64,000 nt of DNA. It comes from Pseudomonadota bacterium. Lineage in GTDB: Bacteria; Myxococcota_A; UBA796; CAJQPC01. The first letter of the stretch is position 1; every line of letters begins with the position of its first letter. A program made the translations under genes and the position numbers. Of this stretch, positions 17,946-24,798 are shown in pieces. The DNA is taken from assembly GCA_024228935.1 (NCBI GenBank), contig JAAESX010000022.1:1-64000 (forward strand), written 5' to 3'. The notes beneath the pieces were generated by a model. That model worked only from the letters and a program-made list of their open reading frames with translations. It did not search any database and was not told the origin of the DNA.

Positions 17946-18479
17946 TCAGTCGTCGGGCGACTTCCAGCCACCACCCTGGGTGGAGTTGTCCCACTCGTCG
18001 GTCGGCGGGCGGTCCAGGGCCTCGTCGACCCGGGTGGCGATCTCCTGGTTGGCGGCGCGCAGCTGCAGGTCGAGGGCCAGACAGAGCACCTCGCGTAGCG
18101 CGATGGCCAGACCGGCATCTGGCGTACGGGCAGCAAAGTCGAGCAGATCGCGGGGGAACTCCATCACCACGCCAGGGCCGACCGAGCCGATGGTCGCCGG
18201 CCGCGGAGAGGCGTCGCCGAGCCCGACCAGTCCGAGGACGCTCCCCGGGCGTGCCAGACCCAGGAGCTCCTGGGCGCCATCAGGGCGGGCGCACGTGACG
18301 CGGGCGGTGCCCTCGATGAGCAGGAAGAACGTCGTCGCCGGCCGGCCCTCGCGACAGATCGCTTCGCCGGGCACCACCGGGCGCCTTCGTGCGGCGCCGG
18401 CCAGTCGCTGCTGGTACTCGGGCTTCAGGCGCGAGAAGAGCTCGTGCGAGGCGAGCAGTGGCAGCAGCGAGTCGCTCAC
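17946..18479 (-). CDS. Cyclic-nucleotide-binding domain protein
   Basis: About 177 residues from a GTG that overlaps the preceding stop (GTGA). An ATG seven codons upstream is the alternative start. The protein is essentially one cNMP-binding domain (FSRLKPEYQQRL, EGRPATTFFLLIEGTARVT, then a glycine-rich phosphate-binding cassette region LARPGSVLGLVGLGDASPR) with a helical tail. The PBC lacks the usual GE..L..P.A.T pattern in full, so ligand binding is uncertain. No helix-turn-helix or output domain is present. Last gene of the MNIO operon; paralogue of the gene before it. Confidence 0.8.
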   Translation of the reverse strand: MSDSLLPLLASHELFSRLKPEYQQRLAGAARRRPVVPGEAICREGRPATTFFLLIEGTARVTCARPDGAQELLGLARPGSVLGLVGLGDASPRPATIGSVGPGVVMEFPRDLLDFAARTPDAGLAIALREVLCLALDLQLRAANQEIATRVDEALDRPPTDEWDNSTQGGGWKSPDD

Positions 18480-19018
18480 GGGCGGACCCAGCGCAGCCAC
18501 CGCTCGTACCAGCGGGTCGGCACGGCGGTCTCCGTCGGCAGCTCGTCGGCCACGCTGGGATCGTCCTTCAGGCGGGCAATCCGACTGTAGGTGCTGGCGA
18601 CGCGCTCGGACATCCGCCGCTCAATCTCGGCCAGCAGCCACAGCGCGATGGGGTGGGACTCGGCGCGCAGGCTGTCGTAGGTGTCGGCGTCGAGGCGGAG
18701 CGCCACCAGATCGTCCTCGACCACGGCCGAGGCGCTGCGGGGCTCACGCGTGAGCACGCCCATGTCGCCGACGATGTGCCCGCGACCGAGTCGCCCCAAC
18801 GGAACTCGCCGGCCGCTCTCCAGGCTTCGCTCGACGCGGACGCGGCCCTCGAGGACCAGGTACGCGGCGTCGGGGCGGTCGTGCTCGTCGAAGAGCAGGC
18901 TGTTCTCCAGCATCTGGACCGGCGTGCACATCTCCAGCAGCGCGCGTGCGTCGGCGCCCTCCAGCATCTTCACGCTGGGGAACGCTCGGTTCAGATCGAC
19001 GAGCCGGACGTCATCCAC
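18476..19018 (-). CDS. Cyclic-nucleotide-binding domain protein
   Basis: A 180-residue single-domain cNMP-binding protein: a beta-roll with EHDRPDAAYLVLEGRVRVER and a cassette GRLGRGHIVGDMGVLTREPRSASAVV, which is close to the classic phosphate-binding cassette although Gly-Asp replaces Gly-Glu. A C-terminal helix set (IERRMSERVASTYSRIARL) could dimerise. There is no DNA-binding domain, so it would act as a small sensor or adaptor. It follows the MNIO partner gene by 9 nt and overlaps the next paralogue. Within this operon the two sensors may tune the MNIO enzyme or a shared target. Confidence 0.82.
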   Translation of the reverse strand: MDDVRLVDLNRAFPSVKMLEGADARALLEMCTPVQMLENSLLFDEHDRPDAAYLVLEGRVRVERSLESGRRVPLGRLGRGHIVGDMGVLTREPRSASAVVEDDLVALRLDADTYDSLRAESHPIALWLLAEIERRMSERVASTYSRIARLKDDPSVADELPTETAVPTRWYERWLRWVRP

Positions 19019-19027
19019 GCAGCGACT

Positions 19028-19852
19028 CTACCGGCCCCGGGTGACGAGGCCCGCGTCGACGAGCTGGTCGAGCAGGCCTTCCGCGCGCGAGCCGATGCCC
19101 AGCGCCGCCACCCGCTCGACCGCCCGCGTGTGGGCGACAGGCGTGCGCAGGAGCGCCAGCACGTCCCAGACGAGGCGCCCGTGGTTGGCGAGCCGCACCA
19201 CGCCGCCGGTCGGGACGGCCAGCAGGTGGACGGGCTCGTCAGGCCGGGGGGCGGGGAGGGGAGGGAGGCCCGGCGCGTCGCTGGCCAGCGAGGCTCCGGG
19301 AAGGAGCTGGTCTTCGAACAGCCAGCTCTCCAGCACGTTCAGGGTGTCGAGCGCGGCCCCGTCCAGGAGCAGGGGGCGCACCCCGCGAGCACGCGCGAGC
19401 CAGGGCCCCGGGATGGCCGTCGCGAGGCGCTCGGGGCGATCGTCCAGCTCACGCCGGGCCCGGGCGAGTCCACCCTCCAGCGCCAGCACGCCCGGCAGGT
19501 GCGGGGCATCGATGGTGCCGAGCCAGGCCTCGAACCCCTGGCTCATCGACCCGCGTCGCTGGACGGCGTCGTGGAACGCGGCGCTCTGGAAGAAGCCCTC
19601 GACCGAGCGCACCGACGCCGTGTGGGCCAGCGCCAGCAGCGAGCTGCCCTTGAACTCGTCCATGAGCGCGCGCAGCGTGCGTCGGGCGCGCAGCGGATCG
19701 ACCTGCCAGGCCCGCTCGTCGACCTCGGCGAGCCAGCCGCGCTCCTCGTCGTCCAGCTCGGGCAGCTCGGCCTCGCCGGCACAGACCGCCCTGGCGAAGA
19801 CCGGGTCGTAGAGCATCCGCATGGTCACGCGGGCCACGTCCTGGTGGCTCAT
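19028..19852 (-). CDS. MNIO partner protein (DUF2063/HvfC-like)
   Basis: A 274-residue protein whose ATG overlaps the stop of the MNIO gene (ATGA), the usual tight coupling of DUF692 enzymes with their substrate-delivery partner. The N-terminal half is helical (SHQDVARVTMRMLYDPVFAR, then a segment around FFQSAAFHDAVQRR). The C-terminal half resembles the winged-helix-like end of such partners (VWDVLALLRTPVAHTRAVERVAALG). Overall similarity is weak, and naming rests mainly on gene order and domain layout. The partner normally binds the peptide substrate; none is seen next to this operon. Confidence 0.6.
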   Translation of the reverse strand: MSHQDVARVTMRMLYDPVFARAVCAGEAELPELDDEERGWLAEVDERAWQVDPLRARRTLRALMDEFKGSSLLALAHTASVRSVEGFFQSAAFHDAVQRRGSMSQGFEAWLGTIDAPHLPGVLALEGGLARARRELDDRPERLATAIPGPWLARARGVRPLLLDGAALDTLNVLESWLFEDQLLPGASLASDAPGLPPLPAPRPDEPVHLLAVPTGGVVRLANHGRLVWDVLALLRTPVAHTRAVERVAALGIGSRAEGLLDQLVDAGLVTRGR

Positions 19853-20709
19853 GAGACGTCCTTGGGGAACAGCGCGTTCAGGCGCTCGAAGTTCCCGATG
19901 AGCTCCGACGGCGCGTTGTGCTCGGCCTCGTAGATGACCGCCTTCAGGTTGGGCGCGTTGGCCGTGATGAACTCGACGATCTCCCAGGTCGCGTCCAGCG
20001 GCTCGGGCCCGTGGGTGTCCTCGATCCAGGGGTAGCCGCGGTGCTCTCGGAGCGTGCCGCCGGCCACGTGCATTTCGACCACCCGTTCCAGGGGGAAGTC
20101 GGCCAGCCCGTCGAGCGGGTCGTGCCCGCGGTGGTGCTGGAACACCGCCAGATGGGCGGCGTCGAGCAGGAGCCCCGTGTCGGCGCCTTCCACGACCTGG
20201 GCGAAGAACTCGAGCAGGTGCATCGGGCCGACGTAGGCGGTCGCTGGCGGGTTCTCCGGCAGGACGGTCCGACCCGAGCGGCGGATGAGGTCGCGGACCG
20301 CGCGGGACATCTCCTGAGCCGCGGACGCGCAGAGGATCGGCGGCAGCAGGAGCTCGTGCCCGCGCTCTCGTCGGCCCAGGTGCCAGTAGCCGGCGTCGCC
20401 ACACAGCCAGGTGGCGCCGACCTCGTCGACGAGCGCCAGCGTGTGGGCCAGCCAGTCGTCGTCCAGGTCGCCGACCTCGGCCAGGTTCAGGTCGAGGAAG
20501 TGGTAGGTGCAGGGCAGCCCGGTCTGTGCCCAGCTGCGCATGTGGGCGTCCAGGCCGCGCGCCGTGTCGACGCCGACCTCGAGGAAGTGCACCAGATCGG
20601 GGTACGCCCGGGCCAGGGCCACAGCGTCGAGTCCGGCGCCACGCGGGCCCCCGCTGAACTCGCAGGAGATCCCGACGCCGAGGCGCGGAAGCGCGGACAG
20701 GTCCGTCAT
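19849..20709 (-). CDS. MNIO-family multinuclear iron enzyme (DUF692)
   Basis: A 286-residue TIM-barrel protein of the DUF692/MNIO family, relatives of which use two or three iron ions to modify cysteines or other residues of peptides. Candidate metal ligands in family order: YHFLDLNL (His), CGDAGYWH (Asp, His), PENPP (Glu), LLDAAHLAV (Asp, His), EMHVAGG (Glu, His), DTHGPE (Asp, His) and YEAEHN (Glu). The usual SEHLAW motif is replaced by GDAGYWH, marking a divergent subfamily. ATG preceded by AGAGGT at 5 nt. First gene of a four-gene operon with a partner and two cyclic-nucleotide-domain proteins. Confidence 0.8.
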   Translation of the reverse strand: MTDLSALPRLGVGISCEFSGGPRGAGLDAVALARAYPDLVHFLEVGVDTARGLDAHMRSWAQTGLPCTYHFLDLNLAEVGDLDDDWLAHTLALVDEVGATWLCGDAGYWHLGRRERGHELLLPPILCASAAQEMSRAVRDLIRRSGRTVLPENPPATAYVGPMHLLEFFAQVVEGADTGLLLDAAHLAVFQHHRGHDPLDGLADFPLERVVEMHVAGGTLREHRGYPWIEDTHGPEPLDATWEIVEFITANAPNLKAVIYEAEHNAPSELIGNFERLNALFPKDVS

Positions 20710-20731
20710 GCGACCTCTTAAGCTCCTGGGC
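20710..20731. promoter_or_regulatory. 22-bp bidirectional start region with CTTAAG core
   Basis: Only 22 bp separate the divergent start codons. The centre is the palindrome CTTAAG (20717-20722). To the right TAAGCT lies 7 nt before ATG; to the left TTAAGA lies 6 nt before the MNIO ATG. Each can serve as a -10 element for a nearly leaderless transcript. AGAGGT in this gap could also be a ribosome site for the MNIO gene. Confidence 0.45.
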
Positions 20732-21424
20732 ATGCTCCAGCTTCTCTTGTCGACCGCGTTCGCCGCGGAAGCGCCCGCGCCCAGCGACCGACCCGAGCTC
20801 GACCTGACCGTCGGGGTCGGGTTCACGTCACCGTCGGAGCGGCCCGTGCTCGGCGCGATGGTCGCTTTCGTGTCCTGGGCCGGGGTGGACGGGCTCTTCA
20901 ACGTGCGGTTCTACGAGAACGGTCCGCTGGTCCTGTCCGCCGGGGTCCACGGGTTCTACTCCCGGTCGCTGCTGCTGGAGGCCGTCGGCGAGTGGCTCCT
21001 CACCTCGCTCGACACGAGCGGCGGGACCTGGGACATCACGCCGACCCACTTCGGCATGGCCGGCCGGCTGACGGCGGGCCTCAACGCCCAGGGGCGCGTC
21101 CAGCCGTACGGCCTGTTCACGGTTGGCACGGACCGACTCAGCCTGGCCATCGAGTACACGGGCGACGGCGGCTCGGGCGAGGCCAGCTACGGCGAGACCG
21201 CGGTCCGGTTCGGCGGCGGCATCGGCGTGGACTTCGTCCTTGGTGAGGGTCAGTGGCTGCTGCAGCCGGAGTACCGCTACGTCGCCGCAAGGTCCTTCAA
21301 GACCGACTCGACGGTCACGGTGGTCGGGGGCGATGGCGAGCCTCTCGTGGAGTGGACCCAGGAGAAGTGGCAGTCCCCGCCGCGCGGATCGGCCTGGGGA
21401 CTGCGCTTCGGCAAGCGCTTCTGA
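20732..21424 (+). CDS. Small outer-membrane beta-barrel protein
   Basis: About 230 residues with a short signal peptide (MLQLLLSTAFAAEAP). The mature part shows eight or more amphipathic strands (VLSAGVHGFYSRSLLLEAVGEW, VQPYGLFTVGTDRLSLAIEY, WLLQPEYRYVAARSF) and ends GLRFGKRF with a terminal Phe, the hallmark of BamA-inserted barrels; general OmpW/OMP_b-brl type. It contains no cysteine, so it is not a substrate candidate for the neighbouring MNIO enzyme. An upstream in-frame ATG at 20708 would overlap the divergent MNIO start codon; the ATG at 20732 is preferred because a TAAGCT hexamer sits 7 nt before it. Confidence 0.7.
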   Translation: MLQLLLSTAFAAEAPAPSDRPELDLTVGVGFTSPSERPVLGAMVAFVSWAGVDGLFNVRFYENGPLVLSAGVHGFYSRSLLLEAVGEWLLTSLDTSGGTWDITPTHFGMAGRLTAGLNAQGRVQPYGLFTVGTDRLSLAIEYTGDGGSGEASYGETAVRFGGGIGVDFVLGEGQWLLQPEYRYVAARSFKTDSTVTVVGGDGEPLVEWTQEKWQSPPRGSAWGLRFGKRF

Positions 21425-21509
21425 TGACACTCTGCCGATAGAGAACGGCGGGTCTTTTCGCCCGTTCCCGAAAGTGTGCGTGGTAGCTTCCAGCCTCAAG
21501 GAGGCACCT

Positions 21510-22892
21510 CTGGGGCTACGGAGCCGACTCGTAATCAGCGTCATCGGGCTGGCGACGTTCATCCTCATCGGATGGAGCGGACTGCTCGCCTACAAGGGCG
21601 TCGAGACGCTGCGCGGCGAGGCCAAGTCCCGCACTGCCGAGGTCCTGCGCGTGCTCTCGGTCCCCTCCGAGATCGCCCTGGCCGAGCGTCGGATCGACTC
21701 GCTCGACGCCATCCTTTCGGGGGCGCAGCGAAGCAACCCGGACCTGCGCTGGATCGCCGTCCTCGACTCCGAGGGACGCGTCCTCGCCCACAGCGAAGCC
21801 GAGCAGTACGGCCGTCGCGACGACACCGAGTTCACCCGCCTGGCCCTGGAGAGCGGGGGCTACGTCGGGAAGAGCGTGGACGTCGATGGCGAGCCGCGGT
21901 TGCTGGCGGCCATGCCCGTCTCGACGACGTCCGAGGTCGGCTCCATCCGCTGGGGCACGGTGATGTCCTCGTTCTCGATGGCCGGCGTGGAGACCGGCGT
22001 TCGGCGCCTGCAGGTCAACCTGGCGCTCGCCAGCATCCTCATGCTCGGTGTCATGGCGGGCAGCCTCTGGCTCCTGCTGTCGCGCCAGGTCATCAAGCCG
22101 CTCTCCAGCCTGAACGCTGCGGCGCAGGCCATCCGGGAAGGCGACCTCTCGGCGCGCATCGAGCCGCCTCCCGGGGGCGTGGATGCGCTCGACGAGCTGC
22201 ACCTGCTGCGTGGGGTCTTCAACGAGATGGCCCGGCAGGTCGAGGGCCAGACCTCGATCCTCGAGGGCCGCGTCGCCCGTCGAACGGCTGAGCTGGAGGC
22301 CGCGAACAGCGAGCTCGCGCGTATCAACCAGCGGCTGTCTCGCGCAGTCGCCCGGCTCGCCGACATCGCGAAGACGGACGGCCTGACCGGCCTGCTGAAC
22401 CACCGCTCGTTCCAGGAGAAGCTGAGCCTCGAGCTCCAGCGCTGCCTGCGCCAGGAACACCCGCTGTCCATCATCATGATCGATGTCGACCACTTCAAGT
22501 CGTACAACGACATGCACGGGCATCCGGCTGGCGACTTCGTCCTCAAGGAGGTCGCGCGCATCTTCCGCGAGAACCTGCGCGAGGTCGACGTCGTGGCTCG
22601 GTACGGCGGCGAGGAGTTCGCCATCGTCCTCCTCGACACCCCCAAGGGGGCCGCGGGGCTCGTCGCCGAGAAGCTGCGGCTGGCGGTCCAGGAGCACGAC
22701 TTCCCGCACGCCGCCGACTCCCAGCCGGGGGGCCGCCTCACGGCCTCGATCGGCGTCTCGTCCTTCCCGGACGACGGGCTGTCTCCGGCCGAGCTCGTCG
22801 AGCACGCGGACCAGTCGCTGTACGAGGCCAAGCGCCGAGGGCGGAACCGCGTGGTGCTGGCCGGCGAGATCCTCTCGATGCTTCGGAAGTAG
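21510..22892 (+). CDS. Membrane-bound diguanylate cyclase (HAMP-GGDEF)
   Basis: A 460-residue c-di-GMP synthase. TM1 (about 7-27), periplasmic sensor, TM2 (about 171-192), HAMP (to about 245), a coiled-coil linker (ILEGRVARRTAELEAANSELA), then a GGDEF domain with active motif GGEEF and DVDHFKSYND. RxxD (REVD) five residues upstream is an intact inhibitory I-site, so product feedback is likely. The start is a CTG: AAGGAGG at 21498-21504 ends 5 nt before it and the protein begins MGLRSRLVISVIG, an ideal membrane start, whereas upstream GTG codons have no ribosome site. The following binding lipoprotein begins right after its stop. Confidence 0.88.
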   Translation: MGLRSRLVISVIGLATFILIGWSGLLAYKGVETLRGEAKSRTAEVLRVLSVPSEIALAERRIDSLDAILSGAQRSNPDLRWIAVLDSEGRVLAHSEAEQYGRRDDTEFTRLALESGGYVGKSVDVDGEPRLLAAMPVSTTSEVGSIRWGTVMSSFSMAGVETGVRRLQVNLALASILMLGVMAGSLWLLLSRQVIKPLSSLNAAAQAIREGDLSARIEPPPGGVDALDELHLLRGVFNEMARQVEGQTSILEGRVARRTAELEAANSELARINQRLSRAVARLADIAKTDGLTGLLNHRSFQEKLSLELQRCLRQEHPLSIIMIDVDHFKSYNDMHGHPAGDFVLKEVARIFRENLREVDVVARYGGEEFAIVLLDTPKGAAGLVAEKLRLAVQEHDFPHAADSQPGGRLTASIGVSSFPDDGLSPAELVEHADQSLYEAKRRGRNRVVLAGEILSMLRK

Positions 22893-23828
22893 ATGTTCCT
22901 GCTCCTGGTCGCCTGCACGGAAGAAGCGAGCGAGCCGGCGTCGATGGATGCGCTCGACCGGGCCGCCCGGGTTCACGCCGGGGCGGACGCGCTGGACAAG
23001 GCCGGGGTCACGAAGCTCCGGTGGGGCATGGCGGCGTACCGCGAGCCCGAGACGTTCGAGGCCCGCTGGCAGCCGATCTGGGATCGGGTGGGCGAGGAGC
23101 TCGGCGTCGAGATCGAGCTCGTCGCGCTGGAGCCGTACGAAGAGATGGAAGCGGCGATGGCTCGCGGCGACATCGACGGGGCGACGTTCTGGCCTTGGGC
23201 GTACGTGGCCGCCGCCGAGCGCCTTCCGCTACAGCTCATCGGGACCCACATCGGGAGTGGGAGCCTGACGTACGGCGCCTACGTCATCGCGCTCGAGGAC
23301 CAGGCGGTGCGCGACGTCAACGTGCTCGAGGACCTGGAGGGCACGCCGTTCGGGTACGTGCATCCGCGCTCCACGTCGGGCTTCCTGTTTCCGGCGGCGA
23401 TGTTCAGCCGCGCCGGGCTCGACCCGCTCGAGGACATCGATGAGCGCTGGTTCGGGACCCACGCGGGGGTCTACGACGCGGTCACCAACGGTGAGATCCT
23501 GGCGGGCGCGGTGTTCGCTGGCGAGCTCGAGTTCGGACCGCTTCGCAACCCCGAGGCGCTCCAGGTCCGTATCGTCGCGAAGTCCCCGCGGATCCCCTAC
23601 GGCGCCTATGTCTTGAGCGGCAGCCTGCCGACCGAGGCGGCCGATGGGATCGGCATGGCGCTGAACGGAATCGACACCCGCACACCGCACGGTCGGGCCC
23701 TGCTCGCGCCGCTCCAGGACATCAACGGCTTCCTTCCGGTGAAGGACTCGCACTACGACGACGTGCGGGGCGTGCGTGACACCCTGGAGAGCCAGGGAAT
23801 ACAGTGGCCTCAGGACGTGGAGTTCTGA
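22893..23828 (+). CDS. PhnD-type periplasmic binding lipoprotein
   Basis: A 311-residue lipoprotein with signal MFLLLVAC (Cys8). The ATG follows directly on the in-frame TAG of the cyclase gene, so the short signal peptide cannot be extended upstream. The body matches the phosphate/phosphonate-binding (PhnD) fold: LRWGMAAYREPETFEARWQP, MARGDIDGATFWPWAYVAA, GYVHPRSTSGFLFPAAMF and THAGVYDAVTNGEILAGAVF. No ABC permease or ATPase is nearby, so it is likely a ligand sensor for the cyclase encoded just before it rather than a transport component. Ligand unknown. Confidence 0.85.
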   Translation: MFLLLVACTEEASEPASMDALDRAARVHAGADALDKAGVTKLRWGMAAYREPETFEARWQPIWDRVGEELGVEIELVALEPYEEMEAAMARGDIDGATFWPWAYVAAAERLPLQLIGTHIGSGSLTYGAYVIALEDQAVRDVNVLEDLEGTPFGYVHPRSTSGFLFPAAMFSRAGLDPLEDIDERWFGTHAGVYDAVTNGEILAGAVFAGELEFGPLRNPEALQVRIVAKSPRIPYGAYVLSGSLPTEAADGIGMALNGIDTRTPHGRALLAPLQDINGFLPVKDSHYDDVRGVRDTLESQGIQWPQDVEF

Positions 23829-23838
23829 CCGAGGTCCT

Positions 23839-24798
23839 GTGCGGCGCTTTCGCTCGATGATGCCTGGCCGGAGTGCCATCCCGTACGGGGTGCTGGACCA
23901 GGAACGGACGGACCGTGAGGTCGCCGCGGCTCGGCGCCTGGAGCGCATCTACCACGCGGGTCAGGAGCGGGTCTGGGACGGACGAGGGCTGCTCGCGGAG
24001 CTGCTCGAGAAGCACGGCGGAGTGCACCTGGACGAGCCCTTCGCCGGGGCCGTCGGCCGGGTCTTCTCGGTCATCTTCTGGGGTGAGCTCGCCGCCTGGC
24101 AGATCTCGGTCGAGCTCGCTGCCCAGCTCGACGACATCGAAGCGAAGATGGCCGCTACCAGCCAGGCGCATGATGAGGCGCGGCATTTCTATGTGCTGCA
24201 CGACTACCTCGCTGCCTTGGGCCACTCGCCGGACCAGATGCCACCTCGCTCGGCCCGGGTCCTCGAAGAGGTGCTGAACGCCCGAGGCCTGCCGCACAAG
24301 CTCATCGGCATGCAGATGATGGTCGAGCCCATGGCGCTCACCTTGTTCCAGTCCGTGCGTGAGCAGAAGATCTGTCCGGTGCTCTCGGAGTTCCTGGAGT
24401 ACTTCGAGCGCGACGAGGCCCGTCACGTGGCGCTGGGCATCAACCACCTGCCGGCGCTCGTGAACAGGATGAGTGTGCCGGCCCGTGTCGAGCTGGCCGC
24501 CTGGCAGTTCCGCATGGTCCACCGCGAGATGGGGGGCCTGCACGAGCTGGCCGACGACCTGCGGCTCCTGGGGCTGGACCCCATCGAGGTCCTGCGGCTT
24601 GGTCAGAGCAAGCAGCTCTTCGTCGCCGAGCTCCTCACGCGCGAGCTCAACTGGGACGTTCCGGTCATCGGGGTCATCAACCGCTCGGTCGAGTTCCGTC
24701 GAGCGCTGCAGTACCCGGGCGAAGGGGACCACTCCGACCTGCCCCGGGCGCTCGTTCGGGCCCTGCATCAGGCCGTGTTGGAGCCGCAGGTCGCCTAG
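23839..24798 (+). CDS. Ferritin-like diiron protein
   Basis: A 319-residue mostly helical protein with two diiron-type motifs, AHDEARHFYVLHDY (about residue 115) and FERDEARHVALGINH (about 200), plus Glu residues in the intervening and preceding helices (LAAWQISVELAAQL, QMMVEPMALTLF). This pattern is that of ferritin-like oxidases and oxygenases. GTG start with GAGG 4 nt before. It lies 10 nt after the PhnD-type gene. Its stop shares CTAG with the convergent MopE-repeat gene. Substrate not recognisable. Confidence 0.72.
   Translation: MRRFRSMMPGRSAIPYGVLDQERTDREVAAARRLERIYHAGQERVWDGRGLLAELLEKHGGVHLDEPFAGAVGRVFSVIFWGELAAWQISVELAAQLDDIEAKMAATSQAHDEARHFYVLHDYLAALGHSPDQMPPRSARVLEEVLNARGLPHKLIGMQMMVEPMALTLFQSVREQKICPVLSEFLEYFERDEARHVALGINHLPALVNRMSVPARVELAAWQFRMVHREMGGLHELADDLRLLGLDPIEVLRLGQSKQLFVAELLTRELNWDVPVIGVINRSVEFRRALQYPGEGDHSDLPRALVRALHQAVLEPQVA

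Noticed and set aside
20732..21424. Precursor peptide for the MNIO enzyme
   Set aside because: The product is an outer-membrane barrel without any cysteine, ending in a barrel-type Phe.
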